From positions 1 through 35,233 of the forward strand of contig CAKZMQ010000002.1 in the NCBI GenBank assembly GCA_937128795.1: a DNA stretch of 35,233 nucleotides, in the 5' to 3' direction. The notes beneath the pieces were generated by a model that worked only from the letters and a program-made list of their open reading frames with translations, was not told the DNA's origin and searched no databases. Positions 6,748 through 13,956 of this stretch are shown here, piece by piece. The position numbers were made by a program, and so were the translations under genes. This DNA is from an uncultured Solirubrobacterales bacterium. GTDB lineage: Bacteria; Actinomycetota; Thermoleophilia; Solirubrobacterales; JACPNS01. Positions within the stretch are counted from its first letter, which is position 1. Every line of letters begins with the position of its first letter.

Positions 6748-9700
6748 CTAGACCCCTGTCGTGACGCGTTTGTTGGGTATGTAGCCCTGCGCATCAACCC
6801 CGGCTGTTGCCGCGCCAGCGATGTGCTTGAGCGTTGCTGGATCGGCGGGCGAGAGCGTGTTGATGTTGATGGTCGGGCCGCCTGCGGCGCGGTAGGCGTT
6901 GCGCCCGCCGCTGCCGATGTCGCCTGCGCCGCCGAAGGCTTTGAGCGCTGCGGCGTTGGCTGCGGCGTCTTTGGCTGCAGCGTCTTTGCGCGCGTTGGCT
7001 TGATCGAGTTGCGCCTGCAGGTCAGGTGCTGCGCTGGTGGAAAGGTTCGCGAGGTTGTCGCGGGCACCCTTGACCGAACGGGCAAGTTCTGCGATGACAG
7101 GCGATGGCGCTCCGCTCGACAGTCCGCGCCCGTAGATCGACTCCCAAACGTCCTTGATTTGGGTCAGCGCAGAGCGATCGTCGTCGATCGTGCCCGTGGT
7201 GAGCTCTGCCTGCGCCAACGCCGCGTCGAGGTCATCCAGTCGCTTCTGCTCGTCGTCGGTGATGAAGTCGTCGACGTTGACCACTTCATCCTTGAACTTC
7301 GGCCCGCCCTCTTCGATCGAGATCAACGTGTCGCCAAGTTTCTTTTTCAACTCGCGACCCCACGCGGTGTTCGGTGCAACGTCGACCGCTTGCTTAAACC
7401 AGTCGCGCAGGCGTGCGAGAGAGGACTTGCGAGCATCGCGACCCTTGTTGTAGAGACCCCGGTCGCGTCGCTTGGCCCCCAGCGTCATGTCTTTTTCGGC
7501 GATCTCGAGCAAGTCTTCTTGGCGCTTGATCGACCGGTCGAACTTACGGGCTTCCTTGACTCGGCGCTGCCACGTTCTCACGTCCTCCGCTGCTGCCTTG
7601 CGCTTCTTGCTGCCCTTCTTGGCCGACTTCATGCGCTGACGGGCACTGGAAAGTTTGTTTTCCATGTCGTCGAGTGGACGTGAGAGCGCGATCTTCTTGT
7701 ACTTCTTGGGTACGGGGAAGCTCGGCTCTTTGGCTTTGCCTTTGCCCTTGCCTTTTTTACCCCGCTTGAACCCCGGGATGCCAAGGTCGCGCGCAAGCGA
7801 TCCGAACAACCCGAGCGCGCGGCCCCTGAACCGTGAGTCGGTCGGAATGACGTAGTCCTCGGGCGCAAGGCTCGCAAACATCGGCCCATCGGTGAAGTAG
7901 CCGTCGCCGGTACGGGCGTTGATCACGGCCTCGCGCGGGTGCTGCTCGCCGACCAGCGCGTTCTCGCCTGCGCCGCTCGAACGTCCTCGAGCCCGCTTTT
8001 TGCTGCCGCCGCCATGCGCCGTGATGTTGAACGTCTTGTCGGGGATGCGCATGGCTTGAAGCTGGCGAATCTTCGCCTCTGCCGAGCCCGCCCCGTTGAG
8101 GATCGCCGCGAAACGCTTGTCCTTGACGTTGAGCGAGCGGAGCATCGAAAGCTTCTCGCGCGCCGAACCGTCGCCAGTCAAGATCGCTTCGATGACCTTG
8201 CGCTCACGCTTGCCTGCTTCTCGGGCCAACGCTGCGAGCTTCTGGCGAACCGTGCCGTCACCCGTGAGGATCGCTTCGATTTTCGCCTTCGGCACGATGC
8301 CCTTGAGCTTGTCGGTCATGTTGCCGAGCTTGGAGAGGGACTTGGGGTCGCCTTCAACCAGCATCTTCGTGCGGACTTCCTTGGGCACGTTCTTCATCGC
8401 CTGCTGCAAGCGCTGGATGCCTTGCGCATGCTCGTACCCGATATCGCTTCTACCAGCCTTCGCTCGCTGCTTGGTGAGGTCTCCTAGGTCGCGTAGCGCC
8501 TTTAGCTGCGCTTCCTCGCGCTTGGCCTCGTTGTAGAGCTTGCGCGAGGCGTCGGCCTCCTTGCGCTTTTGGTCGATCAGCTTCTGCTGCTTGGCGATGA
8601 CCGATGGGCCTGCGTTGATCTCGCGCAGATGCCCCAGGTGCGCCTCTTCTGCCGAGACTTCCTTGAGCGATTTCCAGTACGCCTTGTTGAGGACGTTCAC
8701 TTCCTTGAGCTTTTCGCCAAGCTGCTTTTGGTCGTCTTTCGGCGCATTCTCCACGCCCTGCTTGGCCCGCTTGGCCGACTCGTCAGCGGTCAGCTTCCCC
8801 TGCTTGATCTGCTGATTGAGATCCTTGACGCGATCCTTCTCGCCGCGCTTGCGCGCCTTGTCGCGCTCATCGGTCAAGTCCATCAGCTGCGCCTTGTCCA
8901 TTTCTGCGCGGACTACGTCTTGTGCGGCTTGACGAGCCACGTCGCCTGACTGCTGCATTGCCTCTTTGCCCGCATTGATGGCGTCAGCGGCGTCGCGCGC
9001 GGCTTCTTTGGCGCGGCCCTGCGCGATCGAGTAAGCGGTGAAGCCAAGCCCTGCTGCAATCGCGATTGCGCCGATCGGCCCCATCGCTGCGCCGACCCCG
9101 GCGACTGACGCACCGAGCGAGCGAGCGCCGGCGGCTGCGACCGACTGCTTGGCAACGGTAGTCGCGCCCATTGGCCCGCTTGCACCGATCATCGCGGCGT
9201 TCGTGAACTGCGCGGCACGCATGGCGGCAGCCATCTGCGTGATTGCGCTTGTAGTGGCCATGATCGCCGGCGCGACTGCCGTCATGCCTCGGAACATGAG
9301 CATCGAAGTCGCGATACCCATCAAAGATCCTGCCACGGCCTCGCCCGGAATGAACGACAGCGCACCAGCGATGCCCTGAACAGCGGAGACAACCGGCTGA
9401 GCGGCCCCCCACATAAGTTGCATCATGCCGACCAGGTCGCCGATCACTTCGATCGCGTCGCCGACCCCGTTGGCTAGATCCTCGCCGAACTTCGCGAGAC
9501 TGCCGTTTTGTGACGCTTCGCCGAGTGTTTTGACCAGCTTCGCGGCTTCGCGCGCAAGGATCGGCATCATCGCTGCGCCCATCGTGATCTTGGCGACGTC
9601 CCACGCTGCCTTGAGCTTCTGACCGGCCATCGCGGCCGACTTGGACTGTTCCTTGAACACGGCATCGGTGGCGCCCGTCACGTCCTTGAACCCTGCGAGG

Positions 9701-10665
9701 TCGCGCCGCGCGGCGTCGGAGTTCTTGCCGGTCAGCGCGAGCAAGGTGTTCAGCGCGCGAATGTTCGGGAAGAGCTTTTGCACCGCCGATTTGGTGCCAT
9801 CGGTCGTGCCGACCATCGCTTCGAGTGCGCCCTGAAAACCCTTCTGCTTGACCAACTGCTCGCCCGACTCGACGCCGAGCGATTTGATCGCCTCTTTGGC
9901 CTCTTTGGACGGGCTGAGCATCGCGACCATCGCGTTCTTGATGAACGTGGTGGCGTTGGCGCCCGAGAGCCCCTGCTTCGTCATCGTCGCGATCGACGCG
10001 CCAACCTCCTTGAGAGAGATCCCCATCGCCGCCGAATACGGCAGAACCTCTCCGATGTTGCTCGACAGTTCCTCGAACGTGATCACGCCTCGATCGACTG
10101 TGCGAAACAGCGTGTCGGTGACTTCTTCGGCCTTCTTCACCGGCAGGCGGTAGGCGTTGAGCACCGCAGCGACAGCCTTCGTCGACGTCGCAGTATCGGT
10201 TAGTCCAGCGGTCGCCGCCTTAGACGTGTGCTTGAGGATCTTCATCGACTCGGAAGCGTCGAAGCCGCTCGACACTAGGTCGTAAAGACCCTCGGCCAGC
10301 GTCTGCGGCGTTTGCCCGACCTCGGATGCCATCTTGAGTACGCCGTCCGAAAGCGACTTGAACTGACGCTCTGACAGTCCGGCGATCGAGTTGACGTTGC
10401 GCATTGCGCGCTCGAACGTGAGCGTCGTCTTGACCGCACTCACCGTGGTCGCGGCAAGCGCGGCAACGCCGCCAACCGCCGTGTACCCGGCTGCCCGTCC
10501 GAAGGTGTGCATGACCCGCGACGAGCGGCTCATCGAGCGCGCCATCGCACCCTCAAACCCCGCCGCTGATCGACCCGATGTCTTCATCGCGCGGTCAAAC
10601 GCGACGAATCCCCCAGGGCGAAAGTCAGCGCCGAGCGTCGCCCGTACTGTTCCTGCGTGCAGCAC
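6748..10665 (-). CDS. Tail tape measure protein
   Basis: At 1305 residues this is the longest gene in the window. The N-terminal third matches the TP901-type tape-measure core (SGLSERQFKSLSDGVLKMA-like sequence, then TLAEGLYDLVSSGFDASES and GEVLPYSAAMGISLKEVGAS). Hydrophobic Ala/Gly-rich segments lie around residues 420-550, and a long charged coiled-coil stretch around 560-730. A repeat of about 28 residues built on AILTGDG occurs near residues 796, 825 and 852, with a fourth degenerate copy (NITAHGGG). The C-terminal part is charged and helical. It starts with GTG at 10665, overlapping the preceding stop by one base (TAGTG). It sets tail length and is ejected during infection. Confidence 0.9.
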   Translation of the reverse strand: MLHAGTVRATLGADFRPGGFVAFDRAMKTSGRSAAGFEGAMARSMSRSSRVMHTFGRAAGYTAVGGVAALAATTVSAVKTTLTFERAMRNVNSIAGLSERQFKSLSDGVLKMASEVGQTPQTLAEGLYDLVSSGFDASESMKILKHTSKAATAGLTDTATSTKAVAAVLNAYRLPVKKAEEVTDTLFRTVDRGVITFEELSSNIGEVLPYSAAMGISLKEVGASIATMTKQGLSGANATTFIKNAMVAMLSPSKEAKEAIKSLGVESGEQLVKQKGFQGALEAMVGTTDGTKSAVQKLFPNIRALNTLLALTGKNSDAARRDLAGFKDVTGATDAVFKEQSKSAAMAGQKLKAAWDVAKITMGAAMMPILAREAAKLVKTLGEASQNGSLAKFGEDLANGVGDAIEVIGDLVGMMQLMWGAAQPVVSAVQGIAGALSFIPGEAVAGSLMGIATSMLMFRGMTAVAPAIMATTSAITQMAAAMRAAQFTNAAMIGASGPMGATTVAKQSVAAAGARSLGASVAGVGAAMGPIGAIAIAAGLGFTAYSIAQGRAKEAARDAADAINAGKEAMQQSGDVARQAAQDVVRAEMDKAQLMDLTDERDKARKRGEKDRVKDLNQQIKQGKLTADESAKRAKQGVENAPKDDQKQLGEKLKEVNVLNKAYWKSLKEVSAEEAHLGHLREINAGPSVIAKQQKLIDQKRKEADASRKLYNEAKREEAQLKALRDLGDLTKQRAKAGRSDIGYEHAQGIQRLQQAMKNVPKEVRTKMLVEGDPKSLSKLGNMTDKLKGIVPKAKIEAILTGDGTVRQKLAALAREAGKRERKVIEAILTGDGSAREKLSMLRSLNVKDKRFAAILNGAGSAEAKIRQLQAMRIPDKTFNITAHGGGSKKRARGRSSGAGENALVGEQHPREAVINARTGDGYFTDGPMFASLAPEDYVIPTDSRFRGRALGLFGSLARDLGIPGFKRGKKGKGKGKAKEPSFPVPKKYKKIALSRPLDDMENKLSSARQRMKSAKKGSKKRKAAAEDVRTWQRRVKEARKFDRSIKRQEDLLEIAEKDMTLGAKRRDRGLYNKGRDARKSSLARLRDWFKQAVDVAPNTAWGRELKKKLGDTLISIEEGGPKFKDEVVNVDDFITDDEQKRLDDLDAALAQAELTTGTIDDDRSALTQIKDVWESIYGRGLSSGAPSPVIAELARSVKGARDNLANLSTSAAPDLQAQLDQANARKDAAAKDAAANAAALKAFGGAGDIGSGGRNAYRAAGGPTININTLSPADPATLKHIAGAATAGVDAQGYIPNKRVTTGV

Positions 10666-10862
10666 TAGCGCCGCCTCCGCACCCGATCTGCGATGCGTTC
10701 ATGAAACGCGCGCTGCGCCGTCTGGCCGTGACGTGTGACCTGCCCGTCCTTGATCTCGACACCGTGTAGCCCGGCAGTGAAGTGGCGCTCGGCCTCTTCG
10801 CGCTCGTGAATCACGCCGATCAACTCGAAGGCGTCTGCAGCCGTGGTCTCGTACAGGATCAC
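10665..10862 (-). CDS. Tail assembly chaperone, downstream (T) frame
   Basis: A 65-residue reading frame between the chaperone gene and the tape measure, starting at GTG 10862 in a GTGA overlap with the previous stop. It is in the -1 frame relative to that gene, as in the G/T pair of lambda-like tails. The frame stays open upstream of the GTG and reads RIVDRLAGAYGWDRRVILYE, which looks like the beginning of a T domain (a YGW motif followed by helices). It may therefore be made mainly as a frameshift fusion rather than from GTG. Function, tape-measure chaperoning, is inferred from place and pattern. Confidence 0.6.
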   Translation of the reverse strand: MILYETTAADAFELIGVIHEREEAERHFTAGLHGVEIKDGQVTRHGQTAQRAFHERIADRVRRRR

Positions 10863-11554
10863 TCGGCGATCCCATCCGTAGGCACCGGCGAGCCGGTCAA
10901 CGATGCGAACGCTGATCCTAGGTTCGGAGCCGCCTGCACTGCTTGGCCCAGAGCCTGACCGATCATGTTCACGATCAGGCTCAGTCCTTCCCCCTCGGCC
11001 GCTCCTGCCGCCGATTGGAAGTGGTCGAGCGCAAGCCGAGCCCGATCGCGACCCTCGGTCAGTTCGAGGTAATCGAGCGTCTTGGCATCAGCGTCGATTG
11101 CCGTATCGAGCGTGCCACCTTCACGCGCCTCGCGGTGAGCGTCCGACGGCATTTCGATCAGCGCCACCAACTGCTTTGTGGCAGACAAAACGGCAGGTGC
11201 CGTCGCCAGCCCTGCCGCAAGTAGAACCTCTTGAACGGGCACTTCGTCGACTGCTCGAAGCTCCGAGTTTTGTAGATCAGCCAGAACCTTGCCGGGGTTC
11301 TCAGCCAGCGGCGAGACGCCGCCGTTTTCCTCGACCACACTGCCCATTGCTGCGGCGACCTGCGCGGCCTCGGCAGCGGTCAGCGGACGGGTCGAGGATT
11401 CGCGCCGCTCTTCGCGGTACTTGCGAATGTTCTCGCCGAAGATCGAAGCGTTTTCCTGCACCAGCCGCTCGATCAGGCGTGCGCCGTCTTCGAGCTTGGC
11501 AACGGTGACCGGGGGGAGAGCCGGGCGGCCCTCCCCCGTCTGCTTGGTCGCCAT
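10859..11554 (-). CDS. Tail assembly chaperone (G-like)
   Basis: A 231-residue, mostly helical, acidic protein encoded between the major tail protein and the tape measure, the fixed place of tail assembly chaperones in siphoviruses. The N-terminal 55 residues are basic and helical (KLEDGARLIERLVQENASIF); the middle is Ala-rich (LTAAEAAQVAAAMGSVVEE). It starts at ATG 11554, overlapping the tail-tube stop (TGATG). A run of five G then AA on the coding strand (10988-10994) lies in the right phase for a -1 slip, after about residue 187. No named family is recognised from the sequence alone. Confidence 0.6.
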   Translation of the reverse strand: MATKQTGEGRPALPPVTVAKLEDGARLIERLVQENASIFGENIRKYREERRESSTRPLTAAEAAQVAAAMGSVVEENGGVSPLAENPGKVLADLQNSELRAVDEVPVQEVLLAAGLATAPAVLSATKQLVALIEMPSDAHREAREGGTLDTAIDADAKTLDYLELTEGRDRARLALDHFQSAAGAAEGEGLSLIVNMIGQALGQAVQAAPNLGSAFASLTGSPVPTDGIAE

Positions 11555-12582
11555 CAGGCGTAGGAGGTTGCGTCAGCGGACAGCCCGACGATCGTCAGCG
11601 CCGGCGTAGCCCCGTCCTTGAGGCATTCGCCGCCGAACATGATCTCGGTCTTGCCACCCTCGCGCTGCGGTCCGATCTGGAAGTCGTCGGACTTGACCGA
11701 AACCCTGGGGGTCACGATCGAGAGCGTGCGGGTTGCCGACTTCGTGTAGACCGTCTCGAGCGGGAAGTAAGCGACGTCCGCGCTTGGTCGGTCGCCAGCG
11801 GTCGGCGTCGCCGTGCCGTAGAGCACCTTCTTGTACTTGGCCAGCGTGTCGTCGGTGACGATCGTCTTGAGAGTGCGCGTGATGCCACCCTTCTTTTCGA
11901 TCAGCTGCAGCGGCTCGCGGTCGTCGCCGTAGAAGACCTCCATGCCGGTGTCGATCTCAAGCGTTTCGCCCTCGACCTCGCGAACGACGGTGCTGTCGAT
12001 CTCTGCCGCGCCGGTGACCTCCGTCCAGTAGAACGGATCGGACGCGTCCTCGGTCTTGGTCGGGTTGGTCGTGTAGACCTCGCCCGGCTTGAGCGACATC
12101 AGACTCATCGTCTGGTGCGCGACCTTCTGATCTTGCCCGATCTCGAAAACGAGCTTCGAGATCTTCGCATCCCAGAACACTTCGCGGTTTCGGACCGACG
12201 AGCCGACGTCAGCCCACCATGTGCCGTAGCCGCCGGCCGTGCCTGCCGACGTGATCGTGTGCGTGTACGGGTCGCTTGCTCCCGTCACCACGTCGACACC
12301 GAGGATCTGCGCGAAGAACAGGCTCGCGTTCTCGGCCTGCGCCTGAATCGTGACGTCGCCGACTTCGCCGCCGGTCATGTCGACGAATTGCGAGGGCGAC
12401 GAGAATCGCTGCCCGTCGACGTATTCCTCGGAGCCGGTGACCTTGTTGGGCTTGAGCGTCGATTCGTACAGGCGCGGCCGGTTCGTGCCGACCGCCGTTG
12501 ACGCGGCAGTCGCCATCGTGCCCTTGGCCGACTGCTTGTTGAAGTTGACGACGCCAATGCCGCTTTCGAGTGGGACAGCCAT
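11554..12582 (-). CDS. Major tail (tube) protein
   Basis: A 342-residue protein, strand-rich, with the features of phage tube subunits: an N-terminal arm (FNKQSAKGTMATAASTAVG), repeated Thr/Val-rich strands, and a fold-typical VTSAGT-like loop (SDPYTHTITSAGTAGGYGTW). It is encoded between neck genes and the chaperones, 3 bases after the preceding gene, consistent with a highly expressed structural protein. A good SD (GGAGGCG) precedes the ATG at 12582. It polymerises into the tail tube around the tape measure. Assignment rests on position, length and composition. Confidence 0.75.
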   Translation of the reverse strand: MAVPLESGIGVVNFNKQSAKGTMATAASTAVGTNRPRLYESTLKPNKVTGSEEYVDGQRFSSPSQFVDMTGGEVGDVTIQAQAENASLFFAQILGVDVVTGASDPYTHTITSAGTAGGYGTWWADVGSSVRNREVFWDAKISKLVFEIGQDQKVAHQTMSLMSLKPGEVYTTNPTKTEDASDPFYWTEVTGAAEIDSTVVREVEGETLEIDTGMEVFYGDDREPLQLIEKKGGITRTLKTIVTDDTLAKYKKVLYGTATPTAGDRPSADVAYFPLETVYTKSATRTLSIVTPRVSVKSDDFQIGPQREGGKTEIMFGGECLKDGATPALTIVGLSADATSYA

Positions 12583-12585
12583 CGT

Positions 12586-13011
12586 TTACGCCTCCTTTGC
12601 GGCTGCTGCCGCCTTGGTCTTCGGCGCATCGATCTCTTCGAAGCTGCCGGAATGGATCACGCCGTCGATGACGGCTTGGGTGGTGAGCGCGACGATGCGC
12701 CCCTCGGCGTCGATGACCCGGTCTGACGTGTCGGGCAAGCCGACTCGCTTGGAGCGACCGTTGTCGTCGATCGTCTGGTAGAGGCCGTCCGGCGTCACTT
12801 CGACGTGACGGACTTCCTGAACCAACTGCTTGCCGACCATCGCCGGGATCAACGCGCGAACTCCGACGTTGTTGAGCGGCTGAAGTTCGCCGGCTCGGGG
12901 GTTGGCAACTTCGATCGGTGCGCCGTTGAACGGGTCGATTGATTCGACACGCGCATCCGGCTCCACGCCCACGCTTTCGAGCAGGCGGAAATAGCGCGGT
13001 TTCTGCGCCAT
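12586..13011 (-). CDS. Hypothetical structural or tail-associated protein
   Basis: A 141-residue protein between the tail-terminator-like gene and the tail tube. It begins MAQKPRYFRLLESVGVEPDA and has a central strand-rich part (VEVTPDGLYQTIDDNGRSKR) and an Ala/Lys-rich tail (KTKAAAAAKEA). A strong SD, AGGAGG, lies seven bases before the ATG at 13011. The upstream gap carries a small hairpin (13039-13057). Position suggests a neck or tail accessory protein; no family is recognised. Confidence 0.6.
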   Translation of the reverse strand: MAQKPRYFRLLESVGVEPDARVESIDPFNGAPIEVANPRAGELQPLNNVGVRALIPAMVGKQLVQEVRHVEVTPDGLYQTIDDNGRSKRVGLPDTSDRVIDAEGRIVALTTQAVIDGVIHSGSFEEIDAPKTKAAAAAKEA

Positions 13012-13038
13012 GACGGAACCTCCTGGGGTTCGATATTC

Positions 13039-13057
13039 CGCCCGCAGTACGCGGGCG
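13039..13057. repeat. Short perfect hairpin between neck and tail genes
   Basis: CGCCCGC-AGTAC-GCGGGCG, seven perfect GC pairs with a five-base loop, in the 59-base gap between 13071 and 13011. No U-run follows it on either strand, so it is not a standard terminator; it could be a weak attenuator or an mRNA processing or stability element. Confidence 0.4.
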
Positions 13058-13070
13058 CGAGAGGACTGAC

Positions 13071-13529
13071 CTAGACGGTCAGCTTGCTGATCGAGACATC
13101 AATCAGAAAGCTTTGAGAGAGAGTCCATGTGGACTCGTCAACGGCCACGGGCTGTACGCCGCGCCAGAGCTTGCACGAGTTGACATGCAGGCGGCCAAAG
13201 GTGATATCGCGCTTCTCTTCGAGCAGGCCACGTAGTTGTCGCTGCAAGAGCTCGGCCTGCGGGCGACTGTGCGCCCGTACCATGACTTCGATCGCGACCG
13301 TCTGCCACTTGTCGCCGACCAGCCACTCTTGCGGCACTTCGACGCCGGTGAGCAGCGTCACCGTGGCGTCTGCGCCGTCTGGCACCGGGGTCTCGAGCGC
13401 TCCGTCGCGCGGGTCGTGATAGCAGGGCGGCGGGTCGTTGACCTCGTGCTCGTCCTCACCGGCTGAAACCGCGCCCTCGTCGATCAAGTACGCGCGTACC
13501 TCTTCGGCGATGATCAGTTCGTCGGGCAT
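13071..13529 (-). CDS. Tail terminator-like / minor capsid neck protein
   Basis: A 152-residue protein. The C-terminal half looks like a tail-terminator fold (TVAIEVMVRAHSRPQAELLQ with RQLRGLLEEK, then a strand-rich end SQSFLIDVSISKLTV), in which a helix made from the paired residue run packs on a four-strand sheet. It follows the gp10-like gene with TGATG-type overlap at 13529 and precedes the tail-tube block. This is where phages encode the protein that caps the tail tube and joins it to the head. The N-terminal 45 residues (AEEVRAYLIDEGAVSAGEDE) are an acidic helix. Assignment is by order and pattern. Confidence 0.6.
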   Translation of the reverse strand: MPDELIIAEEVRAYLIDEGAVSAGEDEHEVNDPPPCYHDPRDGALETPVPDGADATVTLLTGVEVPQEWLVGDKWQTVAIEVMVRAHSRPQAELLQRQLRGLLEEKRDITFGRLHVNSCKLWRGVQPVAVDESTWTLSQSFLIDVSISKLTV

Positions 13530-13954
13530 CAGTACGCCTTGCGCATGGCCGCCGTTGCCACTGCCACGAATCGCGGGGCAAACGTCAGCAACGGGCCTTC
13601 GAGAAACTTGGTCGCAGGGTTGCCTGGGTGATTGACTTCCTTGACCGGATGCGCAGCACCGGGCCAGTAGAGAGCCTGCCCGTTCTTGGGCTTGATTACG
13701 TGCGGCTTCGCACCCTCGTGCTGGGCAACGGCGTAGCTCGACGCCTCGGCACCAGTCTGAACGTGCGCTTCTGCGCCGCGACCTGTCATGTGGGCGCCAT
13801 TCGTGAATATCGACGCGGCCAGCGTGCCCTCGCGAAACGGCGCTTCTTTCTCGGACAGCGCGACCAACTTATTGGCCCCTTCGTTGGTGGCGGCGAGTGC
13901 GGCGGCTTTGCCGGGGGCAAGCAGCGCCGGTAGCCCTACATACTGAAAAAACAT
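13529..13954 (-). CDS. HK97 gp10-like head-tail joining protein
   Basis: A 141-residue protein. The C-terminal half carries the usual gp10-like layout: VAQHEGAKPHVIKPKNGQAL, an aromatic YWPGA loop, then VNHPGNPATKFLEGPLL, a motif common in this family of neck proteins. The N-terminal half is helical and Ala-rich. It starts two bases after the stop of the head-morphogenesis gene. Its partners would be the connector proteins upstream and the tail terminator downstream. The start at ATG 13954 gives MFFQYVGLPALLAPG. Confidence 0.75.
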   Translation of the reverse strand: MFFQYVGLPALLAPGKAAALAATNEGANKLVALSEKEAPFREGTLAASIFTNGAHMTGRGAEAHVQTGAEASSYAVAQHEGAKPHVIKPKNGQALYWPGAAHPVKEVNHPGNPATKFLEGPLLTFAPRFVAVATAAMRKAY

Positions 13955-13956
13955 TG

